Positions 56,190 to 64,000 of a stretch of 64,000 bases of DNA are shown here, piece by piece. The notes under the pieces are model-generated. The model ran no database searches, was not told where the DNA came from, and saw nothing but the letters and a program-made list of their open reading frames with translations. Where the stretch lies: positions 1 through 64,000 of the forward strand of contig JAFGSY010000020.1 in assembly GCA_016934315.1 (NCBI GenBank). Reading direction: 5' to 3'. A program made the translations under genes and the position numbers. Position 1 is the stretch's first letter; the number at the start of each line of letters is the position of its first letter. Origin of the DNA: Candidatus Anaeroferrophillus wilburensis (lineage in GTDB: Bacteria > Desulfobacterota > Anaeroferrophillalia > Anaeroferrophillales > Anaeroferrophillaceae).

Positions 56190-56846
56190 TCAGGAGAGGG
56201 GAGGGTTGATCAGGTACTGCTCGTTGAGTCCGGCAGTTTGCTGGTCGGCAATCATTACCCGGCGACCGTCGATCCGCAGGCGACCGGCACAGAATAAACG
56301 GACAGCTTCGGGATAGATCCGGTGCTCGCAACGGAGGATGCGGGCCGCAAGGGAATCTTCATCGTCATCGGGCAATACCGGAACCACGGCCTGGATAACA
56401 ATTGGCCCATGATCAACCTGGGCATCAACAAAGTGTACGGTACAGCCGGCAAACCTGGTTCCGTAGTCAAAAGTCTGCCGCTGGCCGTGGGTCCCGGGGA
56501 AAGCTGGCAGCAGGGCCGGATGGATATTAAGTATCCGCCCGGGAAACGCATCAATCAACACCGGGGTGATAACCCGCATGAAACCGGCCAGACAAACCAG
56601 ATCCACCCCCGCCGCCTGCAAGGCGGCAACCAGAGCCCGGTCGTATGCCTGCCGGCTTGGATAATCAGTATGACGGAGAACCACGGTCGGGATGCCATGA
56701 CTGGCGGCCCGGGTCAAGCCATAGGCATCGGGATCATTGCTGATTACCAGGACAAGCTTCCCTGCTATCGTCCCCGCCGCCACCGCATCGATGATCGCCT
56801 GCATATTGCTGCCGCTGCCGGAAATCAGGATTCCTATGGCAACCAT
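56190..56846 (-). CDS. purN: Phosphoribosylglycinamide formyltransferase
   Basis: 218 residues. It formylates GAR in purine synthesis using 10-formyl-tetrahydrofolate. IGILISGSGSNMQAIIDA (about 4-21), VCLAGFMRVITPVLI and ILNIHPALLPAFPGTHG (about 104-120, Asn-His) and the Asp in FVDAQVDHGPIVIQ (about 138-151) are the family signatures. It follows purM by three bases. Confidence 0.95.
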   Translation of the reverse strand: MVAIGILISGSGSNMQAIIDAVAAGTIAGKLVLVISNDPDAYGLTRAASHGIPTVVLRHTDYPSRQAYDRALVAALQAAGVDLVCLAGFMRVITPVLIDAFPGRILNIHPALLPAFPGTHGQRQTFDYGTRFAGCTVHFVDAQVDHGPIVIQAVVPVLPDDDEDSLAARILRCEHRIYPEAVRLFCAGRLRIDGRRVMIADQQTAGLNEQYLINPPLS

Positions 56847-56849
56847 ACT

Positions 56850-57920
56850 TCAACTCCCTGAAGATCGACGATCGTCAATAAAAACAATGCCCGGCTGGTC
56901 AGCTTCCCGTTTACCGATTTCACCGATGAGATAGCACGTTTCCCCCAAAGCCTCGGCCCGGGAGATAACCTCTTCCACCTCGCCGGGAGGAACGATAACG
57001 GCCATGCCAATACCACAATTGAAGGTGGCCAGCATCTCCTTATCATCAACACCGCCAGTACGGCTGATCAGGGAGAAAATCGGCGGCCTTTCCCATGACG
57101 TCGTTCTGACAATCGCCTGACACCTTTGCGGCAGGATACGGACAATGTTATCCCGCAGGCCTCCGCCGGTGATATGGGCCATCCCCTTGACGGAAAAATC
57201 ACGGATCAGGTTCAGCAGTGTTTTGACGTAAATGCGGGTTGGCCTGAGCAGCTCTTCACCCAGCGTACAGCCCAGCTCTTCAACCACCGAATGAATAGCC
57301 TGCTCGTCTTCACCCAGAAGAACCTTGCGGGCCAGGGAGTAGCCGTTGCTGTGCAGGCCGCTGGCTGCCAGACCGATAATGCAGTCGCCCACGGTAACAC
57401 TGGAACCGTCAATGACCTGCTCCTTTTCAACAATACCAACACCAAAACCAACCAGTTCATAGTCACCCGGCGGATAAAAACCAGGCATCTCCGCCGTTTC
57501 TCCACCCACCAGGGAGCAGCCGGCTTCCTGGCACCCCCGGGCAATTCCGGCAACAATGGCGGTCGCCTGATCATTATCAAGCGTGCCCATGGCCATATAG
57601 TCAAGAAAAAAGAGGGGTTCAGCCCCCTGGACAACGATATCATTCACCACCATGGCAACCAGATCGATGCCGATCGTGTCATGCTTGTCCATTTGAAAAG
57701 CGATCTTCAGCTTGGTACCAACCCCATCGGTGGAGGAAACCAGCACCGGGCTGTCGTATTTATCCTTGCGCAAAGAAAAGAGTGCTCCAAAACCGCCCAG
57801 ATCATTCAAGACTTCCGGACGGAACGTGGCTTTGACCATGGGAGCAATATTTTTTACAAACTGATTGCCGGCTTCCACATCAACGCCGGCATCCTTATAA
57901 GTCGTTCTTTTTCCTGACAT
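56850..57920 (-). CDS. purM: Phosphoribosylformylglycinamidine cyclo-ligase
   Basis: About 356 residues. It closes the imidazole ring to give AIR. TYKDAGVDVEAGNQFV (about 6-21), FGALFSL, STDGVGTKLKIAF (about 63-75) and LVGGETAEMPGFY (about 137-149) are diagnostic. The start is one of two ATGs, 57932 or 57920; AAAGGA fits 57920 better. A possible promoter, TTGACA (58021-58026, minus) with TAGGTG 17 bases on, lies upstream. Operon with purN. Confidence 0.95.
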   Translation of the reverse strand: MSGKRTTYKDAGVDVEAGNQFVKNIAPMVKATFRPEVLNDLGGFGALFSLRKDKYDSPVLVSSTDGVGTKLKIAFQMDKHDTIGIDLVAMVVNDIVVQGAEPLFFLDYMAMGTLDNDQATAIVAGIARGCQEAGCSLVGGETAEMPGFYPPGDYELVGFGVGIVEKEQVIDGSSVTVGDCIIGLAASGLHSNGYSLARKVLLGEDEQAIHSVVEELGCTLGEELLRPTRIYVKTLLNLIRDFSVKGMAHITGGGLRDNIVRILPQRCQAIVRTTSWERPPIFSLISRTGGVDDKEMLATFNCGIGMAVIVPPGEVEEVISRAEALGETCYLIGEIGKREADQPGIVFIDDRRSSGS

Positions 57921-57997
57921 CGTTAGTTCCATTCCTTTCAGCACTATCACATCTCAGCCGAGATTTCCCCGACGAGAGCTAGCAAAAGACGGTGAAA

Positions 57998-58026
57998 CAC
58001 CTATCGTAACCCTCGTAAAATGTCAA
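57998..58026 (-). promoter_or_regulatory. Possible promoter of purM-purN
   Basis: Minus strand TTGACA (58021-58026) with the weak -10 TAGGTG (57998-58003) at 17-base spacing. No purine riboswitch is visible in the short leader. Confidence 0.4.
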
Positions 58027-58035
58027 TTCTTACTT

Positions 58036-59067
58036 TTATTCCTGGCACTCCGAAAGCAGGATGTTTACTGTCTGCTGAGCCCCTTTATCACCGTTGCGAA
58101 CGACAACCTGGTCAACCAGACATGTACCGTCAGGAACAACGACTGTGCTGCCAAGAATCGAGCGGACCACCCGACAGCCTCGGCCAATGGTGACTTCCGG
58201 CCAGACAATCGCATCCTCCAACATCGTCTGATTCCCCACCCGGCAGCGGGGACCCACCACTGTGGCCCCCTGCAGAACAGCATCTTCAATGGCTGCCTGA
58301 GAATCAACCAGGGGAAAAACAGGTGGATGACCCAGCAGGGAAATTGCCAGCTGAGGTTGCCGGCTGAGGTCTTGATGCACCTCAAAATAGTCGGCAAAAC
58401 TGCCGAGATCCCGCCAATACCAGCTGTCGGCAGGCATGATGAAAGCGGCAATTTCCTCCCGCTGATTACGCAATACCCATTGATAGGCATCAACAAGAGA
58501 GAGAAAATCAGCCCCCTGAAGAAAAGGGAAAAGGCGCGGGGAACATATCTGAATACCGGTATAGGCCAACAGCTGCCGGCTGCCGGCCGCGCTGGCACTC
58601 TCGGGTTCGAATGACACCACCTGTTGGTTATCAATCAACACGCTGTTAAAGCGCGGATGGTCATGGAAAACCATGGTGACCAGGGGGTTTTGCCGTCGGT
58701 GGAAAGCGATCACCGGTGCCAGGTCCAGATCGGTTACCACATCACTGTTGACCGTGACAAAAAAATCCCCAACCAGCCGGGAAGCGGCGTTCCTGATGCC
58801 GCCACCGGTGCCGAGAATAGCTTCCTCATGGAGGAAGGAGGTCCGGTGCCGCCAAGGGGAAGCGGCAAGGAAATCCCTTACCTGAGGGCTCAGATGGTGG
58901 CCATTGACAACAGCATGACCGGCACCATTCTTAAAAAGGTGCCGGAGAACAATGTCCAGCAGGGGTTGATTGGCCACCGGGACAAGCGGTTTAGGTCTCT
59001 GCAACGTCAGGGGCCGCAGTCGGGTGCCATATCCGGCTGCCAGAACCATTGCCGACCAGCCGTTCAT
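58036..59067 (-). CDS. Sugar nucleotidyltransferase
   Basis: 343 residues. The signature MVLAAGYGTRLRPLTLQRPKPLVPVANQPLLD (in blocks, residues 7-38) gives the NTP-transfer fold, and a C-terminal left-handed helix region (about 260-340; hexapeptide-like VVGPRCRVGNQTML) follows. Candidates are mannose-1-phosphate guanylyltransferase or a GlmU/MurU-type enzyme; the sugar cannot be told from sequence alone. GGAG lies before the ATG. Divergent from the ahbD-like gene. Confidence 0.85.
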   Translation of the reverse strand: MNGWSAMVLAAGYGTRLRPLTLQRPKPLVPVANQPLLDIVLRHLFKNGAGHAVVNGHHLSPQVRDFLAASPWRHRTSFLHEEAILGTGGGIRNAASRLVGDFFVTVNSDVVTDLDLAPVIAFHRRQNPLVTMVFHDHPRFNSVLIDNQQVVSFEPESASAAGSRQLLAYTGIQICSPRLFPFLQGADFLSLVDAYQWVLRNQREEIAAFIMPADSWYWRDLGSFADYFEVHQDLSRQPQLAISLLGHPPVFPLVDSQAAIEDAVLQGATVVGPRCRVGNQTMLEDAIVWPEVTIGRGCRVVRSILGSTVVVPDGTCLVDQVVVRNGDKGAQQTVNILLSECQE

Positions 59068-59239
59068 GCACGTTCTCCAGCAAAATTTTTCCGATGGTTA
59101 TTTAACGACACCACTGCTACCCCCCGTTTTGTTCTCCTACAGGCTACCCAAATTCGGCGGAAAAAGCAACTGCTGTTGAACCTACAGCCGCCGTTTCCCG
59201 ATCAATGCCGACCCCCATCATTCAAGAACAAACCATTGG

Positions 59240-59277
59240 CATTTCCATTTGCGAAAAGCATGGGGAAATGGTATGGA
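59240..59277 (+). promoter_or_regulatory. Possible promoter and inverted repeat before the ahbD-like gene
   Basis: CATTTCC (59240-59246) and GGAAATG (59264-59270) form an inverted repeat that overlaps a weak promoter, TTGCGA (59249-59254) and TATGGA (59272-59277), spaced 17 bases. About 60 bases before the start codon. Confidence 0.4.
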
Positions 59278-59338
59278 TATTTGTTCATACATTCAAGCAA
59301 ATCCATGGCATGACGGCCTGCAAGGAGACCATCGACCA

Positions 59339-60421
59339 ATGAAAAAGCATTCGCATACAGACATTCCCGAATTGCGCATGATCGCCTGGGAAACCACCAG
59401 AAGCTGCAATCTTTCCTGTATTCACTGCCGGGCCTCGGCTGAAAAGGGACCCTATGAAGGTGAACTGGATACCAAGGAAGCCTTGGCTTTTCTGGATACA
59501 GTGGCCTCGTTCAGCAAACCGGTTATCATCCTCACCGGCGGTGAGCCTTTATTGCGTCATGATATTTATGAACTGGCCGCCTACGGCACCAAACTTGGTC
59601 TGCGGATGGTGATGGCCACCAACGGCACCTTGGTGGATGAAAGCAGCATCAAAAAAATGATTGATAGCGGCATCCAACGGATGAGCGTCAGCCTTGACGG
59701 CTCCACGGCCGCCAGCCATGATGCTTTCCGCCAGGTTCCAGGTGCCTTTGAGGCTTCCCTGAAAGCCCTCGAGATCGCCAAAAAAGCCGGTTTGGAATAC
59801 CAGATCAACACCACCATTACCAAGATCAACCTGGAGGAGATCCCGGCCATTCTCGACCTGGCTGTCTCGCTGGGAGCGGTGGCCCACCACATCTTTCTCC
59901 TGGTTCCCACCGGCCGGGGCAAGGCGTTGGAAGAACAGGAAATTCCACCGGAGCAGTATGAAAGCACGTTGAACTGGTTCTACGATCAGCGGGACAAGGT
60001 TCCCCTGCAATTGAAAGCCACCTGCGCCCCCCACTATTACCGGATTCTTCGGCAGCGTTCGAAAGAGGAGGGCAAGACCGTCACCTTTGAATCCCACGGC
60101 CTCGATGCGGTCACCAGAGGATGTCTGGGAGGGGTTGGCTTCTGTTTCGTCTCCCATACCGGCGACGTCCAGCCCTGCGGCTACCTGGAAGCACTGGCCG
60201 GCAATATCAGAGAAACTAATTTTCGCGACATCTGGGAAAAATCGGCCGTCTTTAGCCGCCTGAGAAACTTCAACGCCCTCGAAGGCAAATGCGGCCTCTG
60301 TGAGTACAAGCGGGTCTGCGGCGGCTGCCGAGCCAGAGCGTATGAGATCACCGGCAACTACATGGCCGAGGAGCCCTACTGCACCTACGAACCCAAAAAG
60401 GCAGCGGCTGGAAAACAGTGA
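59339..60421 (+). CDS. ahbD: AhbD-like heme synthase (radical SAM)
   Basis: About 360 residues. The radical SAM motif CNLSCIHCRASAEKGPY (about 23-39), ILTGGEPLLRHDIYEL, SVSLDGSTAASHD and the C-terminal cysteine cluster CGLCEYKRVCGGCRARAYE (about 321-339) followed by a further Cys match AhbD, which removes two propionate groups from Fe-coproporphyrin III to make heme b in sulfate reducers and archaea. NirJ-type enzymes are close relatives. GLDAVTRGCLGGVGFCFVS (about 263-281) is strongly conserved. Other ahb genes are not in this window. Confidence 0.85.
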   Translation: MKKHSHTDIPELRMIAWETTRSCNLSCIHCRASAEKGPYEGELDTKEALAFLDTVASFSKPVIILTGGEPLLRHDIYELAAYGTKLGLRMVMATNGTLVDESSIKKMIDSGIQRMSVSLDGSTAASHDAFRQVPGAFEASLKALEIAKKAGLEYQINTTITKINLEEIPAILDLAVSLGAVAHHIFLLVPTGRGKALEEQEIPPEQYESTLNWFYDQRDKVPLQLKATCAPHYYRILRQRSKEEGKTVTFESHGLDAVTRGCLGGVGFCFVSHTGDVQPCGYLEALAGNIRETNFRDIWEKSAVFSRLRNFNALEGKCGLCEYKRVCGGCRARAYEITGNYMAEEPYCTYEPKKAAAGKQ

Positions 60422-60990
60422 AATTCACCCTGCTCATCATTCTTGCTTTTGGCGGCCTGATCGGCACCCTGGTACCGGCTTTTCCCGGCACCGGTCTGAT
60501 CTTTGCCGGAGCGCTCGTTTATGCCATCCTCAGCGGATTTACGGTCATCGGCGTGAAAGCCCTGGTGATTCTGTTGATCATGACCTTAATCGGCGCCATC
60601 GGCCAGTACGCTCTGACCAGCTTCGGCGCCAAAAGCATGGGGGCCAGCCGGTATGGCATCATCGGTGCCATTATCGGCTTTTTCATCGGTCTGTTGTTTA
60701 TCCCCCTGCCCGGCGGATCGCTGCTGGGCGCTTTCGCCGGCGCCTTCTGCTGTGAAATGGGCTTCGCCCTGAAGACCGAACGCGAAAGCCTCAAAGCCGG
60801 AGTGGGAGCGGTGATCGGGGCAATGGCCAGTTTTCTTTTTGAATTCTTTATCGGTCTGGCCATGGTTATCTACATTTTTTCCCTTCTCTGGCCGCACCTT
60901 CAGCCACCCCAAGGGGTCGGTCCGACCCTGGAAGTCCTCCACCACAGCTTGCAGCCTTTCGTACTCCTCCAAGGCTGGCTGACAGGCTGA
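60418..60990 (+). CDS. DUF456 membrane protein
   Basis: 190 residues with about four to five membrane helices and glycine-rich loops (PAFPGTGLIFAGALVYAI, GAIIGFFIGLLFIPLPGG, VGAVIGAMASFLFEFFIGLA). This is the DUF456 family, of unknown function. The GTG start overlaps the ahbD-like stop (GTGA), so translation is coupled. Confidence 0.85.
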   Translation: MKFTLLIILAFGGLIGTLVPAFPGTGLIFAGALVYAILSGFTVIGVKALVILLIMTLIGAIGQYALTSFGAKSMGASRYGIIGAIIGFFIGLLFIPLPGGSLLGAFAGAFCCEMGFALKTERESLKAGVGAVIGAMASFLFEFFIGLAMVIYIFSLLWPHLQPPQGVGPTLEVLHHSLQPFVLLQGWLTG

Positions 60991-61025
60991 CAAAAGACGA
61001 TGAGCCCTGCCAGGATGCCGCATCC

Positions 61026-61838
61026 ATGAAGAATACCACTAGCAAAACAGAACTCTGTGAGGTGCTTCATTTAGCCGCAACAGGGAAAGAGCAGATCAGC
61101 AGAGAACTCATTGTAGAAGAACCTCTACTGATCAGGCTTAATGGCAGCCCCTACACGGTTATCATGAGGACGCCGGGGGATGAGCTCGGGCATGCCGCGG
61201 GCTTCTGCCTGACTGATGGCATTATTGAGAGCATGGCTGATGTTGCTACTATCGGGCACTGCACTGACCTGGATCCCAACGTGGTGGAAATCCGCCTTTC
61301 CCCTGCACGGGAGGGCCAGGCAAAAGAGATTATCTCAAGGCGGGGATTCATCAGCCAGACCAGCTGCGGCATCTGCGGCCGGGAACTGGTCAAGGAGATA
61401 CTACAGGACCTCAAGCCGATTGTCGATGACACCTGCATCCCATTCACAAAGGTGGTCGCCGGCTTTGACCTGCTGGGGGCAAGCCAGAACTACTACGGCA
61501 ACACCAGAGGATCGCATGCGGCAATCCTGTGCGACCAGGATATGAACCTGATTGCCAGCGCCGAAGATGTGGGCCGGCACAACGCCATGGACAAGGCGAT
61601 CGGCACAGCCCTCATGAGGAGGACCCTTGGGGAGGTCAAGATTGCCGTAGTCTCCTCACGATTGAGCTACGAACTGGTGCAAAAAGCTGCCAGGGCAACA
61701 ATCCCCATACTGCTAAGCCTGTCCAGGCCAACCTCGCTAGCGGTGGATACCGCCAAACAGCTTGCCATGACCCTTGCCTGTTCCGACAAAGAGGGCGGTC
61801 TTTTGGTTTTTTGCAACCGGGAAAGGCTGCAGGCGTAA
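61026..61838 (+). CDS. fdhD: Formate dehydrogenase accessory sulfurtransferase FdhD
   Basis: 270 residues. RTPGDELGHAAGFCLTDGII (about 48-67), the active CxxC in SQTSCGICGREL (about 117-128), then GNTRGSHAAILCDQD and AEDVGRHNAMDKAIG (about 180-194) identify FdhD. It delivers sulfur to the molybdenum or tungsten cofactor of formate dehydrogenase. The enzyme itself is not in the window. AGGATG precedes the ATG. Its presence fits the selenocysteine genes seen at 5-7 and 48-50 kb. Confidence 0.95.
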   Translation: MKNTTSKTELCEVLHLAATGKEQISRELIVEEPLLIRLNGSPYTVIMRTPGDELGHAAGFCLTDGIIESMADVATIGHCTDLDPNVVEIRLSPAREGQAKEIISRRGFISQTSCGICGRELVKEILQDLKPIVDDTCIPFTKVVAGFDLLGASQNYYGNTRGSHAAILCDQDMNLIASAEDVGRHNAMDKAIGTALMRRTLGEVKIAVVSSRLSYELVQKAARATIPILLSLSRPTSLAVDTAKQLAMTLACSDKEGGLLVFCNRERLQA

Positions 61839-61864
61839 TGTTCGTACCGGCAAAAAATTGTTGC

Positions 61865-61880
61865 AACGTTTAAAAACGTT
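61865..61880. promoter_or_regulatory. Palindrome between fdhD and the flavodoxin-ferredoxin gene
   Basis: AACGTTT and AAACGTT are perfect inverted repeats separated by two bases, in the 176-base gap. It is operator-like, but no clear promoter boxes flank it. Confidence 0.35.
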
Positions 61881-62014
61881 CCCTGCCTCCCCCAAAATGA
61901 TGGAATGAAGCATCAGGACGTCCTCCTTGCTGAAAAGAAAAACTACCGGGCATCAGAAAATAGCTGAACAGAAATCATGCACTTCAACAGTTAGAGCAAC
62001 AAGGACACAAAACA

Positions 62015-62950
62015 ATGAAAGCATTGATTATCTATTTTTCCCAAACGGGCAATACGCTTACGATTGCGGAGAATATCCGCGATGGCATCATGGCTGCCGA
62101 CAGCCGGTGCGACATGGCAACCCTGAGAAATGCTGAAACAAAGTCATTATCAGGTTACGATCTCGTAGGCATTGGGGCGCCGGTATTCTGGTACAAGGAA
62201 CCCAGCAACGTCCGGGATTTCATCAAATCGCTGTCACCACTGAACGGCCAGCACTGGTTTGTTTTCTGCACCCACGGCAACATCATCGGCAACTACTTCC
62301 CTTCAGTAGCGGAAAAATTGCGGACCAAGGGGGCGACCGTCATCGGCTTTCACAATACCTATGCAAACATCACCGTTCCCTTTTATCCGCGACCGAGCTA
62401 CACCTCGGGACATCCGGATGCCATTGATTTTGAGCAGGCCAAAGACTTCGGCAAAGAAATCATCAAACGCAGCCTGGAAATCGCCCATGGCGCCAGCGAT
62501 CTCATCCCTGAAGCCGGTCCGGTTTCATCCGAGGAATGGATTGAAGAAGGCAAGGCTTTGACCGAGGAGATCGTAAAGCAGTTCATGCCAACGTTCAGCA
62601 TCAACACCGAAACCTGCATCCAATGTCACGCGTGCGAGGAGAACTGCCCGGTACAGGGAATTGATATTAGCGCTGAGCCACCCCGCATTCAGGAACCGTG
62701 CATGTACTGCTGGCGGTGCGCAACCATCTGCCCGACTCTTTCGGTGGAAGCTAACTGGGAACCGTTGGTGGCCATGGCACCGAAAAATTATGCCCGCTAC
62801 AAAAAAGAACTTGATAAAGTTGCTGCACGCGGCGGATTTCGTTGGCTGGTTGATCCGGAAAGCATCAACGTGGATGATCCGCTGTACAAACAACGTCAAC
62901 GTGAAATCAGCAGGGAAAAGTCCTCTGCCAACAGCGGAAAGGGTGATTGA
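62015..62950 (+). CDS. Flavodoxin-ferredoxin fusion (EFR1 type)
   Basis: 311 residues. The N-terminal flavodoxin domain (about 1-165) opens with the FMN loop ALIIYFSQTGNTLTIAENI. The C terminus carries two 4Fe-4S motifs, CIQCHACEENCPVQGI (about 204-219) and CMYCWRCATICPTLSV (about 229-244). EFR1-type proteins are predicted electron carriers or flavin-dependent oxidoreductases; the partner is unknown. AAGGAC lies before the ATG. It follows fdhD and is convergent with the OmpA-type gene. Confidence 0.88.
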   Translation: MKALIIYFSQTGNTLTIAENIRDGIMAADSRCDMATLRNAETKSLSGYDLVGIGAPVFWYKEPSNVRDFIKSLSPLNGQHWFVFCTHGNIIGNYFPSVAEKLRTKGATVIGFHNTYANITVPFYPRPSYTSGHPDAIDFEQAKDFGKEIIKRSLEIAHGASDLIPEAGPVSSEEWIEEGKALTEEIVKQFMPTFSINTETCIQCHACEENCPVQGIDISAEPPRIQEPCMYCWRCATICPTLSVEANWEPLVAMAPKNYARYKKELDKVAARGGFRWLVDPESINVDDPLYKQRQREISREKSSANSGKGD

Positions 62951-63044
62951 AGCATTGTAGCTGCTAAAAGCTCTGCCATGGCAGACTAACTATGGGACAT
63001 CACGGGAAGATATTCTCTCAATGACAGCAAGCTCAGCTGGGTTG

Positions 63045-63797
63045 TCATTTCAAAATGATTTCAATCCGACTGTTTTGCTGCCGACCTTCCACTGTCTCGC
63101 TTGACGCCACCGGACGATAATGTCCAAACCCTGTAGCTGACATCCGTTCAGGGGCAATACCAACGCCATCATGAAGAAACCGTACCACCGTCGTTGCCCG
63201 CAGAGCAGACAACTCCCAGTTGTCGGCATACTTTGCTTTTGACTTCAGTGGACGATTGTCGGCATGTCCCTCCACCTGAATGTGAGTATATTTTTCCTGC
63301 TTCAATAATCCTTCGAGATCTTTCAGCTTCTTTTTCCCTCCTGCACTCAATATGTCACTTCCGGGTTGAAACAAAAGGTTGTTCAGGAAAACAAGCTTAT
63401 CGAATAGCAGGGTTGAGGATACCTGTGAATTTTGCGCGGCAACCTGTTCCTTTATGTTCTTCTGCAATGTCTGGTTCTCGTCATCAAACAATCGAATAAC
63501 CGTTTCCTGCAGGGAAATAACCGTTTCTTTCTTCCTGATCGTTTGATTTAACTCCTCAACCTTCTGATAGAGAAAGTTGTTTTCATCATGCAACTGATTT
63601 GCTTTGTGCTGCAGTTCAGACTGTTCCTGTTTCGAGAGTTCAAGGGCCCGTTGAAGGTTGCAGGATTGTATCTCGCTTTTCGAAAGTTGCTCCTGCGTAG
63701 TGCGAGCGGTAATAAATGGGACTTGTGAGGCGCAACCCCACATACATAATAAACAGATGCAGCATACCCACGATCCAAGTCTGTCAAGCATTTTCAT
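63045..63797 (-). CDS. OmpA-family protein, probable lipoprotein
   Basis: About 250 residues. The N-terminal signal-like segment ends MWGCAS, close to but not a perfect lipobox, so lipid attachment is likely but not certain. A long coiled coil (about 40-115; heptads QELQHKANQLHDENNFLYQK-like) links to a C-terminal OmpA peptidoglycan-binding domain (about 135-250; IQVEGHADNRPLKSKAKYADNWELS in blocks, ERMSATGFGHYRPVASS). It resembles flagellar MotB-like or cell-wall-tethering proteins. The start is 63797 or 63791; GAGGG better fits 63791. Confidence 0.88.
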   Translation of the reverse strand: MKMLDRLGSWVCCICLLCMWGCASQVPFITARTTQEQLSKSEIQSCNLQRALELSKQEQSELQHKANQLHDENNFLYQKVEELNQTIRKKETVISLQETVIRLFDDENQTLQKNIKEQVAAQNSQVSSTLLFDKLVFLNNLLFQPGSDILSAGGKKKLKDLEGLLKQEKYTHIQVEGHADNRPLKSKAKYADNWELSALRATTVVRFLHDGVGIAPERMSATGFGHYRPVASSETVEGRQQNSRIEIILK

Positions 63798-63896
63798 CCC
63801 TCACGGAAACACCCTGAAACCATAGTTCAACACTCCATCAGCCTTGAAAAACGAAAAGACAGGCACTTGAAGGATTACGACAACCACTTAAAAAGT

Positions 63897-63945
63897 TTGC
63901 GGCAGTTAAGTTTTCAAAATGTTATCCGATATATATCGAATAACA
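63897..63945 (+). promoter_or_regulatory. Promoter with 26-bp palindromic operator at the right end
   Basis: TTGCGG (63897-63902) and TGTTAT (63920-63925) are 17 bases apart. The -10 box and start point lie inside a 26-bp palindrome at 63920-63945 with one mismatched pair (half-sites TGTTATcCGATAT and ATATCGaATAACA). A repressor bound here would block transcription of the following gene. Confidence 0.6.
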
Positions 63946-63969
63946 TCTGACAGACAAAGGAAATCAAGC

Positions 63970-64000
63970 GTGGCAAACGATAAGCAACACAAAAAAACAG
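63970..64000 (+). CDS. Start of a gene running off the window
   Basis: A GTG at 63970 has AAAGGA eight bases upstream and lies 25 bases after the palindrome. Only the first ten codons (MANDKQHKKT) are in the window, so the product is unknown; given the operator it may be a self-regulated regulator or a repressed gene. Confidence 0.35.
   Translation, partial: MANDKQHKKT

Overview
The window is a gene-dense stretch of bacterial core chromosome of roughly mid-50s percent GC (estimated by eye). It has no rRNA operon, insertion sequence, phage, CRISPR array or secretion island that I can recognise. The gene content points to a Gram-negative anaerobe of the deltaproteobacterial/Desulfobacterota type. 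It has an lptE-type LPS lipoprotein, parvulin chaperones, a TatA, a selenocysteine tRNA with SelA and YedF, FdhD for formate dehydrogenase, an AhbD-like heme synthase of the sulfate-reducer pathway, a pyruvoyl arginine decarboxylase, and a chemoreceptor behind a sigma-28-like promoter. I cannot name the genus.

Layout. 1-8.1 kb (minus): tRNA-Lys, purA, serA, a class V aminotransferase, an SH3-domain protein, selA and a HemW-like radical SAM gene. 8.5-11.7 kb (plus): a cytidylate-kinase-like gene, two structured intergenic RNA elements, then panB-panC-panD. 11.7-17.2 kb (minus): rpsU, an HD-domain gene, holA, lptE, leuS and a DksA-like gene. 17.6-21.2 kb (minus): a complete arginine-to-spermidine set (speD, pdaD, speE, speB) next to a helix-turn-helix/cupin regulator. 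21.5-26.6 kb: chemoreceptor (minus), then mgtE, recO, glyQ (plus). 26.7-31.6 kb: mltA (minus), then the N-end-rule set clpS-clpA-aat (plus). 31.6-33.6 kb: htpG (minus). 34-42.8 kb (plus): def-fmt-DUF116-mfd followed by three parvulin-type genes. 42.8-48.1 kb (minus): tRNA-Sec, tatA, folK, transaldolase-like, ybgF, LysM protein, then rplU-rpmA-obgE. 48.3-50.4 kb (plus): yedF, a selenium-type cysteine desulfurase and a DUF3343 gene. 50.4-59 kb: a B12-binding radical SAM gene (minus), lon (plus), a phosphotransferase/ATPase fusion, purM-purN and a sugar nucleotidyltransferase (minus). 59.3-63 kb (plus): ahbD-like, DUF456, fdhD and a flavodoxin-ferredoxin fusion. 63-64 kb: an OmpA-type lipoprotein (minus) and the start of an unread gene behind a strong palindrome.

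Themes. Selenium use is spread over the window: selA (5.5-6.9 kb), selC and yedF/desulfurase/DUF3343 (48-50.4 kb) and fdhD (61 kb). Together they predict a selenocysteine formate dehydrogenase encoded elsewhere; selB and selD are not in this window. Polyamine genes, N-end-rule genes and pantothenate genes each sit behind regulatory DNA or RNA structure that can be read directly.

The least explained sequence is the 334-base gap before panB. It holds a multi-hairpin RNA with a terminator, followed by a 97-base nested inverted repeat and a second hairpin. Other unexplained sites are a palindrome overlapping the clpS promoter, three GTGAAAAA repeats in the polyamine regulator promoter, alternative hairpins before speE, and a 26-bp palindrome at the right end. 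I see no clearly new multi-gene system; the best candidates for new biology are these RNA and operator elements and the selA-linked radical SAM gene.
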